Positions 12,190 through 23,628 of a stretch of 64,000 nucleotides of DNA are shown here, in pieces; the stretch's first letter is position 1; the number at the start of each line of letters is the position of its first letter. The stretch is from Aplectana chamaeleonis (Eukaryota; Nematoda; Chromadorea; Rhabditida; Cosmocercidae). The stretch spans positions 101,642 through 165,641 of the forward strand of contig JAPDOI010001550.1 of assembly GCA_029168955.1 (NCBI GenBank). Direction: 5' to 3'. The position numbers and the translations under genes were made by a program. Below the pieces are notes generated by a model. That model ran no database searches and had not been told where the DNA came from. It worked only from the letters and a program-made list of their open reading frames with translations.

Positions 12190-12477
12190 TTCTTGAAAAT
12201 CAGTTTGTTCCAGATGTGGACAAAATCAAAAAATGCAGTTAGGCGGGGAGTTCGCCGTGCCTAGTTTTGTTCCTACGCAGTGGCGAAACCTGCGCTTCAG
12301 GTCGGCTCTGACCTGCAGCTTCGTGCGCAGGACGTGCCTCTTCATGGGCGTTCATGCATATCGTCCCAGATCCCACGCCATTGCATTTTCCTAAGTCATG
12401 ACCCCAAAATCCGCGCGTCCAGTTTGTAGTCAAGCAAAAAACTCAACTAAAATGTATGTCTGTGTGAGATGTTAGTA

Positions 12478-12755
12478 CTGTGCTTATCTGGGCCGAATCC
12501 CGGTCCGCAATTGCGTCTCGACACGCTTTGCAGCCGCACGCGCTCGAGTCAGTCGGGTTTCCAGCGCCAAAGCCGACTCGATGTGGCATTATTATACAAT
12601 TTTTCTCCAATTTTCTTAGTTTCCAGTTTCCAAAACCCACCTACAGTCAGCAGATCGGCGGCTGCGGCGCTGGAAGCTCTTCTGACTGGGAGCGTGCGGT
12701 CGCAAAGCGTGTCGAGACGCAATTGCGGACCGGAATTTGGCCCAGATAAGCACAG
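12478..12755. mobile_element. 278-bp MITE, Tc1/mariner-like TIR, copy 2
   Basis: Perfect outer TIR CTGTGCTTATCTGGG flanked by TA on both sides (12476-77, 12756-57). The inner arms share GGTCCGCAATTGCGTCTCG. Sister of 3048-3328. Confidence 0.85.
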
Positions 12756-12789
12756 TAGAACTAAATCCAAGGCGTTAGTATATTTATTC

Positions 12790-14035
12790 AGTTGCCGTTT
12801 CGGATATATCGCCTTCGTCGGAACCTGGAAGAATCAAGAACAAATGCGACATATCCTCCCAAGCATTCTTTCAAATTACAAGAAGGTGCCCGAAACAAAA
12901 AACTACAAGCCGCTACACCGACGATGTTCTCATCGTCTGTTCATTACAATTTTGGCGCCTACTTCGACCTACTCAACCAGCAATCGCAGAACACAAAATT
13001 CACGCAGGTCCTGCAGGAGGGACAACGGGAATATTGGCTTCCTTTTCTCAAAGTAGAAGTTTGTTTGGAACGCGGTTTCTATAGAACCAAATGGCATCGG
13101 AAAGCTAGCAATAAAAATGTTCTGGTTTTCTCTATGTCTGCGCACCCATCTAGAACAAAGCGGGCAGTCATTGAGAACCTATACAGCGCAGTAAACAGGG
13201 CTCCGTACAGTCAGGAAAAAGCTACCTAGCTTTTTTTCTTTTGCTTTCAGAACAGCGGTTCTAGCTGCCCTAAATAAATACAGTCATAAAGACGCTGTCG
13301 GGGTGGTTTTTTCCTGCCTTCTAACCTGAAACGCCAGCTGATCCGGAATCGGTTGTGCGATCGATTTTGTGCTACTCCGGATTGCGTAGTATACCCATTT
13401 GGGCGAGAGGCAGACTGACGTCAGGGGTGTTCTGTGTTTTCGTGTGGGGTCTTTGTCAAGACGAACATATTGGGGAAACCGGGCGTTTTCTGTGCACGCG
13501 CGACAAAAAACATCTTGCGGGCCTAAGAAAATCAAACCCGGCCCCGCCGTTGGGCACGCACCGGAGAGTGTGCCATGAGATTCTGGAGTTTGAGGTTACC
13601 GTTAAAATTCTAGCGCGGGACTGCAGTACGCAAGACTCCAGAAGCGTTTTGGATAAACGCCGAAATCCTAAATTGAACAGGAAAGAGGAATGTCTTGCCA
13701 TAAAAGATGACCTCGCCCCGTTTCTTGACCTCTGTAGATTTTGACCTCAACGTCTTCATGTCGAGAACGCGCGCCTTCTGACCACCCACTGCATTTGCCA
13801 CTTAGAGTGCCCACTACTAACTTGGCTCTGCTCGGGTAGGATGAGCATCCTGTGATCGTGTTTTTGCTTTGTTAAGTACGGATCTTGTAGTTTTTTTTGG
13901 TCTTTTTCTTTTAATTTCAAAGGTTGCTCGGGAGGATATGTCGCATTTATTCTTGATTCTACCAAGTTTCAACGCAGGCTATATAGCGACGTCAACCGAG
14001 TAAATCTACTGTCTTGGATTCGGCTCTACTAACAA
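12790..14035 (+). mobile_element. Penelope-like retroelement fragment, copy 1
   Basis: Contains a GIY-YIG nuclease remnant (13430-13742). Inverted terminal segments about 12790-12905 and 13880-14030 share AATGCGACATATCCTCCC and GAATCAAGAA. The left terminus carries, on the minus strand, CCGACGAAGGCG and CCGAAACG around a short stem, as in copy 2; the right terminus has a decayed version. No reverse transcriptase is recognisable, so the copy is truncated. Confidence 0.65.
13355..13744 (+). pseudogene. GIY-YIG endonuclease remnant of a Penelope-like element
   Basis: The 129-codon frame contains CVFVWGLCQDEHIGETGRFL, which aligns with V-V-Y-L-I-x-C-x-L-x-x-E-x-V-G-E-T-G-R-x-L in copy 2, then HLAGLRKSNPAPPLGTH and LNRKEECLAIKDDLAPFLDL ending in CRF and stop. 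GIY-YIG nucleases sit at the C terminus of Penelope-like polyproteins and nick target DNA. The first tyrosine of the motif has become F and the upstream part is missing, so this copy is probably inactive. It is unrelated to the nearby MITE. Confidence 0.72.
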
Positions 14036-14367
14036 CTCAGTCAGACATACATTTTAGTTTAGTTTTTTGCTTGACTACAAACTGGTTGCGCGAGTTTCGG
14101 ACCCTCAGTTAGGAAAAAGCGATGGCGAGGGATATGGGACGACATGCATGAACGCTCATGGAGAGGCGCGTCCTGCGCACGAAGCTGCAGGCCAGAGCCG
14201 ACCTCAAGGGCAGGCCGTCCCCACTGCGTGGAAACGAAACTACGCAAGGCGAACTCCTCGCCTCACTGCATTTTTTTGACTTTATCCATATCCGAAACAG
14301 GCTGATTTTCAAGACAAGCGCGCGAGCGAGTAGAGTAAATTTGGTTCGGGACCAGAGGATATGTAAA

Positions 14368-14658
14368 GTGTGCCCGAATGAGAATGGCGGCCCACGCGGC
14401 CAGCGTGCTTGGCAGGCAGCCGTCGCATGTGCCGCCCTCGGACGAGTGTTTGATTCCAAAGACAGCCCTCCCCTCTCCCCCCGTCTACAGAGCTGATTGA
14501 TCGGCGCAATGCTTGCTGCCAGCCAGTACCGGCCCCGTTCTAAGTCGATGGCGGCGGGGACTTTCCGCATGCTCGTCCGAGAGCGGCGAACGCGGCGCCC
14601 GCCTGCCAAGCACGCCGGCCGCATGGACAGCCATTCTCATTCGGACGCACCTTACATG
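14368..14658. mobile_element. GC-rich TIR element, copy 1
   Basis: Ends GTAAAGTGTGCCCGAATGAG and TCATTCGGACGCACCTTAC are inverted. The arms of about 100 bp contain GGCCAGCGTGCTTGGCAGGC and CTCGGACGAG; the core contains GCTGATTGATCGGCGCAATG. Relatives at 44090-44376 and 59983-60276. Confidence 0.8.
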
Positions 14659-14789
14659 TAAAAGGGAAGGCCCGTCGGGAACGCGAAATTCGACCGATTA
14701 CGAGAATGCCCGCGGGGCCATTCTGACACTATAATCTAGCCCTCACAGAGTTTAAATTTACTATGAACTTGTACAGTATAGTTGTACAC

Positions 14790-15122
14790 GAACGAAATTT
14801 TCAAAAAAAAATTTCAAAAATTTTCAAAACATTTTTCGAAATTTTTTTCGTTCGTTTTCGTTCGTTCGAAAATTCGTCGAACGAAATTTTTTCAGATTCC
14901 GTTCGTTCGGAATCCAATTCTTCGAATTTTTTTCGATATTCGTTCGTTCGGAATACTTTCGAACAAATTTTGTATAAAAAATTCGAAATTCCCGTCAAAT
15001 TTCGAAAAACGTTCGAAATATTCGACGAATCTCGAAAAAAATACGAAATTTCGAAAAAAATCTGAATTTCGATTAGTTTCGAATTTCGTTCGTTCGACCT
15101 CCGAAATTTCGAAAGTTTTTCG
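14790..15122. repeat. Low-complexity array of CGAAATTTCG and CGTTCG words
   Basis: About 330 bases made of TTTTTCGAAA, TTCGTTCGTT and AATTTCGAAA units. It behaves like the subterminal word arrays of the hAT-like elements, but I see no clear TIR. The sequence to its right continues a repeat also present at 20808. Confidence 0.75.
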
Positions 15123-15126
15123 ACCC

Positions 15127-15350
15127 AATGGATCTCTTATGGTGAGCAAAATACGATTCTAAAGAAAGATGCCAGTAGTACTTCCGGTTTGCCCTAATCA
15201 TATATTTATATTATTTGTTGATTCAGTAGTAAGTTCACCCTGAAAATAAAGAAAAGGATTGAAATCGCCACGATTTTGTGAAAGTTAAATTTTTTTCTGT
15301 CACGGAATTTCCCGTTTCTCTTCTGTTTCATATAGTGATTTGCGCGCTGA
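15127..15350 (+). repeat. Interspersed repeat shared with 20808-21095
   Basis: Both copies contain ATGGAT(C/T)TCTT, AGCAAAATACGAT, GG(T/A)ATCGCCAC and TTCACGGAATT(T/C)CCCGT in order, same orientation. The family end is shared with 7690-7735 (inverted). Confidence 0.65.
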
Positions 15351-15446
15351 CTTCGTTATCTGTGCACCGCATTTTAAAAGGTATAGGAAACAGATAAAGA
15401 GCTGTAATGAGTATCCGGCAATGAATGAAAGCGTCATTTCGGTTGA

Positions 15447-15893
15447 AGGCAGTGTTCACGATGAATATCGCACTCGAGTTCGACCCAAAAATGGGATCGT
15501 TTGGTCGTGAGGTAACTAATAGTGAAGCAACAGCGGAGGAAAACGTCCAGAATAAGTCAAAATAACGGTTTCTAAATCCAGGACGTGGACGAGAATCATG
15601 GGCCCTTCTGATTTCGGCAAGCGCGCGCTAATCGCGAAATCTGCGCGAATCGATCATGCTAAACGCGGCAGAGTTGCTTGGCAATTTGCCATCGAAACGT
15701 GTGCGGCGCCACAAGCTCGTCCGATTGGGGAGCGGACCGGGATAGGTAGGCGCACCGGGAGAGCTCCCGAAACCGTGTTTATTGATTTCTGGCCAGTTTT
15801 CGATGCTTTCTTCGACCCTATCCTCAACAGCACCTGCCAACTCAGTGTTTCACACCGAGACCTCGAGAACGAGATTTATCGTGAACACTGCCT
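15447..15893. mobile_element. TTAA-type MITE
   Basis: Left AGGCAGTGTTCACGAT after TTGA; right ATCGTGAACACTGCCT before TTAA. 447 bp, non-coding. Confidence 0.8.
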
Positions 15894-15934
15894 TTAAGGC
15901 CGGAATTATACATGCATCAGCAATCACGCGGTGC

Positions 15935-15962
15935 AGGTTCGAGTCCTGCCTGACCCCGGAAT
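15935..15962 (+). other. tRNA T-arm-like sequence (probable tRNA-derived fragment)
   Basis: GCAGGTTCGAGTCCTGC forms a five-pair stem with a canonical TTCGAGT loop, i.e. a polymerase III B box. No matching acceptor strand, D arm or A box is found upstream, so it is not an intact tRNA. Confidence 0.3.
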
Positions 15963-16620
15963 TCATAATCTTGAAGTTTACGATGTAAACTGCGCTCCGA
16001 ATCGGGGTCAAAGTTGCACGAGTTTACATTAAATTAATATAGCACTTGAAAAAACTCGCACTAACCTTTTGACCAATTTTACGACAGACGAGTCATTTAT
16101 AGTTTAATACATTTCTGAGAGACATATGTTTTTTTTTCTCTTCGACAATGTCTCGCTTCAGTTTAATCTTCATCCTGTGCTAAGAATGCGCGTCCTATGG
16201 ACGTGTTTGAATAAATGAATACTTTAATACATAAATAAACATGTCAAATTCGTTCTAAATAAAGTTTTTTTGAACGATCAGGTTAAATTCATTGAGTGAG
16301 CAAAGTATCCACACTTCGGACAGCACACGTGACGCGCACGACGGAAAGCCACTGCGTACGTGTCGTCGCTGGAACGAAGGAAGTTTAGCTGCTCGATCGG
16401 CGTGCCCAAAAACAGCTAGTGTAAGGATACTCTATGGAATTAGTGGTCTTTCTTCGAGTTCAGGTTCTATGCTTGCCATCACCTCTTTTAATCAGCACTC
16501 ATCTCCTCATGAATGGTCTATGAAACAGGAAGATTCCGTATAAAATGTTTCTATTAATGATTTTCCATGTCCGAAGTCAAGCAGTGATTTCTACACTTCT
16601 TCGCCTTCTCAATTACCTAC
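15963..16620. other. No gene or element recognised
   Basis: AT-rich sequence. The 83-codon open frame at 16292-16543 shows no known motif. Confidence 0.4.
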
Positions 16621-16627
16621 ATGCTGT

Positions 16628-16800
16628 CGCTCTCTGGGCCTGATTCCGGTCCGCATTTGCGGACTACTGCTATTGCATCATGCGACACGTGTCAATCGTG
16701 CTGTGACTCACCTTTCTTCCAGCACGATTATCACGTGTCGCATGTTGCAACATCCGTAGTCCGCAATCGCGAACCGGAAATTGGCTCGAAGAACGATAGT
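16628..16800. repeat. Foldback related to the CTGTGCTTATCTGGG MITEs
   Basis: Left GGCCTGATTCCGGTCCGCA..GCGGACTAC; right GTAGTCCGCAATCGCGAACC. The inner arms CATGCGACACGTG and AATCGTGCTG are also inverted. Confidence 0.6.
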
Positions 16801-17460
16801 CTTCGTCTATTTCTTAAACCATTCTCATAATATAGTTCTCAATGCAGTGCTAGAGAGTTATAATTTATTCAATTTTCACTCCATTTAGGAGCGCAGTCCA
16901 AGTCCTTCTATGCAAATAAAGACAATTCCTGGAAATTCTGGAACTTTGGATAAGAGTATTCAATCAGAAGTCATGTTTGCTAGATTGACTAGAATTCTTC
17001 TCTGGTTGATGAACAATATATAACGCCTAGAATTTTACGCGAAATTACCGCGAAAATGACGCGAAATCACCCACAAAATTCCGAGGAGTGGCTGCTGCGA
17101 ACAGATCTAACTTGATCCCCTCCCCACCCCCCCCCAAATAACCTCTGCATGCGAAGTTCGGGTGAAAAATTCCACCGTTGGACTGCAAAAAGTGGACCAG
17201 TGCCCAAAATGGCTGGCTCGTGGCGCATGTTTTTCATTACATTCGCCCGAATATACTCACATATTTATTTATACGAGGCGAAACACAAACAGTTCCTGGA
17301 AACATGAAAAAGCAACAACTAAACGAACGCAGAGAGATTACAAATATGAAACTTGCATCACAATCCTTTACAAGAAAGAGAAACTGCAGATAAGCGCTAG
17401 TCGGGGTAGTATCTACGAACAAGCCTCTTGAATTTTGCTAAAGAAGTGGGTGAATAATAC
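16801..17460. other. Unassigned, partly repeated
   Basis: GGACTGCAAAAAGTGGACCA..TGCCCAAAA near 17177-17212 recurs near 23970-24000, so at least this part is an interspersed repeat. No gene seen. Confidence 0.4.
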
Positions 17461-17462
17461 CT

Positions 17463-18200
17463 TTAAGAAAACTTCAAAAATTCCGAGCCTGCCCCTTGTG
17501 TGAAAAAGGATAAACGCACGCGACTTCTAGCTTTCGGATAATGAATTTTATTCTGACTTCCGCATGTGTTAGACTGCAGAGTCAAGTAGAAGCGATCTAG
17601 AGGTGAATCAACCTTACCAACAAGCATTTTGAAAATCATGACGAGATCGCATCTTTTCCTACGTACTAACAGTGGAGGGAGGTTCAAAGTTCTGTTCCGA
17701 ACAGAAGCGGAAGGAATGTTGGCGTAATCATAACCGCATAGCCTGATCCAGAGCTTCCTAATGAAGCTACTTTGTACGGCTTCGAGCCTTTGAATGTCAA
17801 GCTTGTAAAGTGGACTGTTAACTGTCGTCCCATGTTCAAGAATTGGGCGAACGTACGACTTAAAAGCCACTGGCAGATGGCTTGCCGAGTTCGTAGCTAA
17901 TAATTTGGAAATGTTGTAAGCAACTCTTTCAGCTTTTTTCGCTAAAACTTTGCAATAATTAATGAAAGAAATGCAAATCGATTCGGAATTCGTGGGGGGG
18001 GACGGCATTCATCTACACGTTTCGTTGGGTAGGGGTAAAGGCGTCGTCACGTTCGATGATTACCCCGTTCAAGCCAATGGTATCCTATCAGAGCAGAGTT
18101 TCAAATGGTTAGGCTGAAATCGATTAAAGAACTTCCGCTTTCTCAGGGTAACCATCAAAACTTGCCGACGCCTTCACCCCTACTCAAAGAAACACGTTGA
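17463..18200 (-). pseudogene. Non-LTR retrotransposon (LINE) reverse transcriptase, 3' fragment
   Basis: A 181-codon frame contains VAFKSYVRPILEHGTTVNSP, LYKLDIQRLEAVQSSFIRKL and NLPPLLVRRKRCDLVMIFKM. This is the conserved end of CR1/Jockey-type reverse transcriptases (Y-V-R-P-I-L-E-Y-G-x-x-x-W-x-P, then L-E-x-V-Q-R-x-F, then L-x-x-R-R-x-x-x-D-L). An upstream piece, GLNGVIIERDDAF, sits in another frame around 18040-18080, so there is at least one frameshift. The expected tryptophan in the W-x-P motif is N. The polymerase core and endonuclease are absent: a typical 5'-truncated, dead copy. Confidence 0.8.
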
Positions 18201-18849
18201 TGAATTTTGCTCAGGCTCTTCCAAGTAGTGGAATGAATCATTTCAACCAATAACTTCTTCAAATAATTCTCTCGAAAATCTGCTTTCCGTTCATTCCTCG
18301 GTGTCTCACGAGATTTTAATGATGGTATTCCGAAGTTTGCTATATAAAACAGTAGAGAAACGGGAATATTTGGGGCGAAAGGGACGTCCTTGCCACTGAC
18401 AGTGCCAAATTGCTGAAATATGTTTTAATTAAAATTGATCTCAGAATTATGTACCTTGAGGCTGAGATCGAACTTCCCACGAAGTGAGACGCGGCACAGC
18501 GTTTATCGATCATATCAATGGGATATCGAGAAGCTCGAAATGCTTGGGCTCTGTCGCGCATCTCGGAAAGTACGATGCCGGCTCCAAGGTGCCTAAACCC
18601 TCTGAAAAGGACATTCGTGAACGAGCTTGCAGAAGAAAATTCGAAAAAATTAAAGGGCTCGTTGATCACTAAACGGTGGAGAAAAATCACTGATAGAGAA
18701 AAAACAACTAGAGAAATAAAGAAAAATCTTCACGCACGAGTAGTGAGAAAAAAAGTGGCACTATTCCACATCTCGAACTCAAAAAAATTTGAAAAAAATA
18801 CTTGGCCCCAATTTTGCAAGAGGGAGTGTTTTGAGTTGCGGAAAACGAC
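18201..18849. other. Mostly unassigned; terminal motif of an interspersed repeat
   Basis: TATATAAAACAGTAGAGAAA followed by CGGGAA at 18341-18368 is the end motif also seen near 7700, 21060, 22015 and 24465. Open frames here show no protein family. Confidence 0.4.
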
Positions 18850-19120
18850 TAAAGAGCGACGTTTGTGGGTGGTAGATTGGGTACATTAGGTAGACCTCAA
18901 AACGTCGCCGACGGTGGAAATGGCCCAGCACCCCTGTTTCAGGAGGAGGACGCAAATACAGGGGGCGGGCAGATACAGGGCGGGACCTTCTCACTCGTGT
19001 AGCGTCATTAAGGGTCGTTTTTGACGCTTCGAAATGCGTAGACGTTTTGTTCCGAGCCATACCACTCTATTTACGTAGTTATCTCAACCACGTTCACGAG
19101 CGTGGATGCTGGGTTTAACT
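18850..19120. repeat. Half copy of the 8163-8780 foldback element
   Basis: Shares GCGACGTTTGTGGGTGGTAG, ACGTCGCCGACGGTGGAA, AGGGGGCGGGCAGATACAGG-type and CATACCACTCTA with 8530-8760, same orientation. Confidence 0.7.
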
Positions 19121-19290
19121 TCAACAATACTGGTATTGTGTTGTTGAATATTCCTCAGATGAATTGTCTTTCCGATTTTTTTCAATTTTCCAAGGTCCTA
19201 AATATAGACTACTTTCGAGAATCATCTAGTTAGTGTAGGGAAGTCATGATCTCATCCGTTTCTTTTTTCGAAGATTTTATGCCACAGAAC

Positions 19291-19510
19291 CAGAGATGAG
19301 CGGAATATGAATTTTGACTTTCGGAAATCGGAATTCAAATCCAAATCAAATTTTCGGAAAACAAAAATCGCACAATGAAGCAAAATTGAAATTTCGAAAA
19401 TCGGAAATGAATTGGAAACAAGTTTCAGTTTTTCTGCAATCGGAAAGCGGAATTTCGAGACCCAAACAACTGCGGAAATCGGAAACGGGAACAACATATG
19501 CTTGCAGCTG
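19291..19510. mobile_element. One-ended hAT-like remnant with GGAAATCGGAA words
   Basis: Begins CAGAGATGAGCGGAATATGA, then a run of TTTCGGAAATCGGAA, GAAAATCGGAAATG and GCGGAAATCGGAAACGG. No right end found. Related in end and word to 49470-49757. Confidence 0.5.
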
Positions 19511-19652
19511 GCATAGAGAAACATGTTCTTGAACCTTGGGGTAAAAAGCATCGAAATTATGAAGTCATTTATCGCCCGATACTGCTCCACTGTAGTTGTC
19601 GGTCCTTCTAGCAGTTAGATATTGCGAATCGAACATGTGATCTCATGGGGAT

Positions 19653-19750
19653 CAGGGATGTGCATAAATACGACTGAAGACTAACGAATTCATCGACTAG
19701 CGGGCTCTGTGGGTGTTACGTCTAACGACTAACAACTAACGAAATGAAAA
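19653..19750. mobile_element. One-ended hAT-like remnant with CTAACGA words
   Basis: Begins CAGGGATGTGCATAAATACG, preceded by ATGGGGAT, which fits nTnnnnAn. The word array TCTAACGACTAACAACTAAC follows. No matching right end in the window. Confidence 0.5.
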
Positions 19751-20807
19751 ATATTTTCATAAGCAATCCGAGAATTTGCTAGAAAAGAAAAGTTATTTAC
19801 ATCACGCTTCAACCAAGGATCACATCAAGATTGATACATATTTACATGTTCCAGGTTGATTGTTCGAGGTGGATGGTACAAAATGACCATATCCTTAAGT
19901 ATTTATTATTTCTTCTGACACTACTTCGCAGTTCTGGAAACATTATGAAATTGAACATTCAATCACACCTCGACGTTGCGCAAGGTTAGGCGCATCACTT
20001 GTGCGACATCGTGTCTGTCTCGCGATTTTATGGTAGGTTCACTGAACCGGTTCCGACACTGATCGGCTGAAGTGGAGATTTTTCCAGAAGGCATTATCAG
20101 AGGCGATAATATGGAGCGTTGCCTGCAAGCCACAACGGTGCGACGACGAGAATTTTATCCCATGATTGGATTATAAAGGGCGCCGTCCTCCGACATTCAG
20201 TCATAAATTCGATATATGGGATTCCTATAGTGATGCTGGGACCTCTCAGTAGGTGAAATTTGCTGGATAAATGGATCAGTAGGTTCAACACATCAGCTCT
20301 TGGTGGGGGTTGGAGGAAACCGTCACAAGCTGACCTACTAACGTTCCCGGGGGGGGGTCTGAGCAAATTTGTCATTAGAGGGGGGAGGGTGTCTGAGCAA
20401 AACTAACCAGCCCACACCTTGTGCAGTACCCTTGGTCGAACTTTTTAAATTGCGATAAACCCTTTTGGGTTGTCGGAAAACTCACACCCGTCCCGGTATC
20501 CTCACCCACCTAAAACCTCGCGACACGCCAGGGCCCCCCTCCCCTTTCCAAAGCAGAGGAGCAAGTTGCCTGGAGGATTGACAAATCCACACAAAGTCGG
20601 ATTCCCAACTCGAGTCATTTTGCATGCACATACATATACATGAAGTTACCCAATAACTCGGCGGGTGTCAGTTTTCGTAGATTCTCCCAATTGGATAGAG
20701 ACAGAATTGTGTTTTTGAATGGTATATCACACTTGACAAATCACGGACATATCGAATATGAAATCCTCTGACATACATTCCATGTAAAACTTTCGGACCA
20801 ATACAAT
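19751..20807. other. No gene or element recognised
   Basis: Mixed composition with G and C runs near 20350 and 20530. The 92-codon minus frame 20097-20375 has no recognisable motif. Confidence 0.4.
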
Positions 20808-21410
20808 GGATTTCTTGTAGTTAGCAAAATACGATCCCAGAAGAAAACACGAGTCGAACTCCAGGTTGGCCCTAGTCATCGCTCCAGCCGCGAAGCGGCT
20901 GGAGAGGTTTGGTTTTAATTTTTTAATTTATATTTAATATTTATTTTTTAGTTGCTTTGCGATTGGAAATCTTAGTGCACCTCAAATATGAAGAAGAGGA
21001 AAGGAATCGCCACAGCTTTGCCAAAAAAAAACGTCTTTTTTCCTTCACGGAATTCCCCGTAGCCCCACTGTTTTATATGCTGAAATGCCAGTCGGAACTA
21101 TTTCTGAATCCTATAAGAACTTAAGTGTTGTTAAGCCCTTCTCACCTGGATTCTGAATCGCTTTTTAGATCTGAAAGAGCCACTTTTTTGCAAAGTTATC
21201 AAAAGGCCCAAAAGCGTGTTTTGCGTGCCTTCTGTCCAAGTCCTTACAGCAATAGTGTAAAACAAAGCAATAGTGTTACAAATAAGCATGCTTTAGTTGA
21301 AGTTCAGATTTCAAAATGAATATGCAACTCTAGGACCACTTTCAGACATAAAATGCGAATATGCCTTCTGGAGCTGCCCAGAACTACTCTGAACGAAGTT
21401 AGACAGTTCA
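20808..21410 (-). repeat. Interspersed repeat, fuller copy
   Basis: The left part matches 15127-15350. Positions 21118-21400 match 7290-7555 in inverse orientation. It contains the junction GAATTCCCCGTAGCCCC..TGTTTTATATGCTGAA. Confidence 0.65.
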
Positions 21411-22437
21411 ACTGCGCATTGGGCACCAAGGGCAAAACCGCTCAGGTGACCCCACATCCCTGTCTGAGGCCTTTCGCAACAGCTCCGCAGCACGCTTTCG
21501 CAATCAGCGTGCATTTGCGGAGTGAACGGCAATGCGCAGTTGAACTGTATATAGATTACGGTAGGCTGCTGTGGGTATAGGGTATTTCCATCGAGGTCTC
21601 AAATTTTACCCAAAACTTCTCCATGGGATTAACTCGGGATGGTTAACCACGAAGTTGATGTCTACTTGTCGATTTTCGAAATATTCAAGTAGGCCACGCC
21701 AACTGAAAGACATCACACACTCCGCAACCACAAGTAATCCTCCGAATATTAAGAAACAGACCCCAGAATTGTCGTCCCGTGACATCCTTGAATTGCCCGG
21801 TGGGTCCCTCACCAAGCCGCGAAGCTTAGAAAACACCTATAACTTCTTTCAGAATAATCTGCTCAGCTTTCGTTATACTTTGATCCCTTCTTTTCTTTTT
21901 GTTCATCCGACTGACGCTCTGAAATCGCCCTGAACGGAGAGAAGAAAAGACCAGCAATGTCACAGTTCTGTGGGAAAGACGTTGTCTGCCAAAAATTTCC
22001 ACGCTTCACCATTGTTTTATATAGCGCGATTTGCATAGTGAGACCGTTCGCTTGCTGCGTCTTAACGTATACACTGGATAGTAACCAGAGCTCAGGGGGA
22101 AGAAGATTTCGAAATGCGGAAATCCGGATTCGGAGCAGGGGGTGCAAGAAATTTCTGTTTTCTGTGAAATTGGGCCTAGTTCGATAGGAAACGGAAAAGA
22201 CTCAATCCACGATTTGTAGCAAGAAGGGAGAGAAACGGATAAGTGCAAGAGGGATTGGATGAGGACTCAGAAGAATTTTATAATCAAACACGTTTGCCTA
22301 GGATCTTCACTGACGAACTAAATTTCTGATGAGAAGGAATGATAAAAAAAAGGGCCAGGTAAGGAGTGTAGGTAACAAATGGTAGACTTGTTGAGTTTGC
22401 ATAGGAAAAAATGAGCGAAGTAATTTTAGGGTCTTAA
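21411..22437. other. Unassigned sequence with repeat end motifs
   Basis: TTGTTTTATATAGCGCG near 22014 is another copy of the TATATAAAACA end motif. A palindromic TGCGCA(G/T)T(G/T)GAAC pair at about 21400-21545 suggests a small decayed TIR element. Confidence 0.35.
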
Positions 22438-22998
22438 AGGCAGTGGTCACAATGAGAAACGATATCGAAAAAAAAACTGCAAAAATCACCTTAGATCGAA
22501 AAAGCTCAAAAACTATGTAGGTAGCGCGGTGAAAAACGGGCTAGAATTAGAGTTTCTAGAGCCCAAGGTGCGAATTCGTGCACACGTGCACAGCGCCGCA
22601 AAAAAAGATCGCGTTCTCATGCAAAGCATTCAAAAATCATCGACATTCAGAGGAAAAAATAAATGCAAATTCACCTAATAAAAGCAGTTTAACAATGAAA
22701 GCAAGCACTTCAGTCAATGTTTTTGACTAGATGAGTACATAAATATTCGAGCAGGTCAGTCCGAAGATTGAAATTCAATTTCAAGCCATCTGATGTTGCA
22801 GATATTAGAGATCATCGATGATGATGATGATGAGGAGTTGACTCGTCCGTCATCAAAAGACAAGAAAGTTCAGGCTTCGATTTCGGCCCAAAACAGCTGT
22901 TCTTTCGCGGTTTTTTCATATACGTTCTACTACTCTATACCCAGATAAGGGTTTAGAGAGGAAAAGAAGACGAGCATATTTGAGCGCGACCACTGCCT
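22438..22998 (+). mobile_element. TTAA-type MITE, 561-bp subfamily, copy 1
   Basis: AGGCAGTGGTCAC..GCGACCACTGCCT flanked by perfect TTAA on both sides (22434-37, 22999-23002). The interior (TCATCGACATTCAGAG, AATAAATGCAAATT) matches 56841-57393 in inverse orientation. It contains a GATGATGATGATGATG microsatellite. Confidence 0.88.
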
Positions 22999-23138
22999 TT
23001 AACAAATCGAAGGTTGGTAGTAGTCGATAAGTTCTAAAATGACTGTTTTATATGAGAAACAGAAGGACTAAGGTATAAATCTCAGGATAAAATTACAGGC
23101 ACAATAGAGGTTGCTCTCCACTGGCGACATCGAGTCAA

Positions 23139-23628
23139 AGGCAGTGTTCACGATGACTTTTGTCTCATTGTCAGGGTTTTTCACATAAAACAATGCGCTG
23201 GCCTCCAAATGTTACCAAAATTACGAAGAAACGGCGAGAAACGGGTTATAACGTCGTATTTCGGTGACATTACTCTATAACATGGACTAGTTGTCCGGTT
23301 GGATGAACATGTTCATGGTGGTTGTCACCAGTGGAAAATTCGTTCAATCGAAAGTAAAATAATATTTTATGCAAAGCAGGATTAGTTAGGGCCCGTCAGA
23401 AAAGAACGGAGCAATAAAGAATATAGAATTGCAAAGGACGGGTCCACAAAGATTTCGATCTCACAACAAACACTTCCTGTAATACTCAAGAGGCGGGGTG
23501 ATGCTTAGGGATTTTGTGTACTTCTGGTGAGTTTTTCACAATTTCTACGTCATTTTAGTTCTACCCGGGGGCTACTTAATCAATAGAGCGAATAATCTCA
23601 AAATTTAAGATTATCGTGAACACTGACT
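23139..23628. mobile_element. TTAA-type MITE, 490 bp
   Basis: Left AGGCAGTGTTCACGATGA after TCAA; right TTATCGTGAACACTGACT before TTAA. Confidence 0.8.

Larger units (their letters stand above)
12190..14315. mobile_element. Large TIR element split by a MITE and a Penelope-like element
   Basis: Arms about 12190-12462 and 14043-14315 are inverted copies (TCTTGAAAATCAG, TCAAAAAATGCAG, GGAGTTCGCC, AAGCTGCAGG, TTTGTAGTCAAGCAAAAAAC). The space between holds the MITE at 12478-12755 and the Penelope-like copy at 12790-14035, so both probably inserted later. Confidence 0.65.

Noticed and set aside
12469..13056. 195-codon plus ORF
   Set aside because: It runs from a MITE into the Penelope-like terminus; no protein family fits.
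14763..15162. 100- and 126-codon ORFs
   Set aside because: Low-complexity CGAAATTTCG array, open on both strands.
15900..15962. Functional tRNA gene
   Set aside because: No acceptor partner, D arm or A box upstream.
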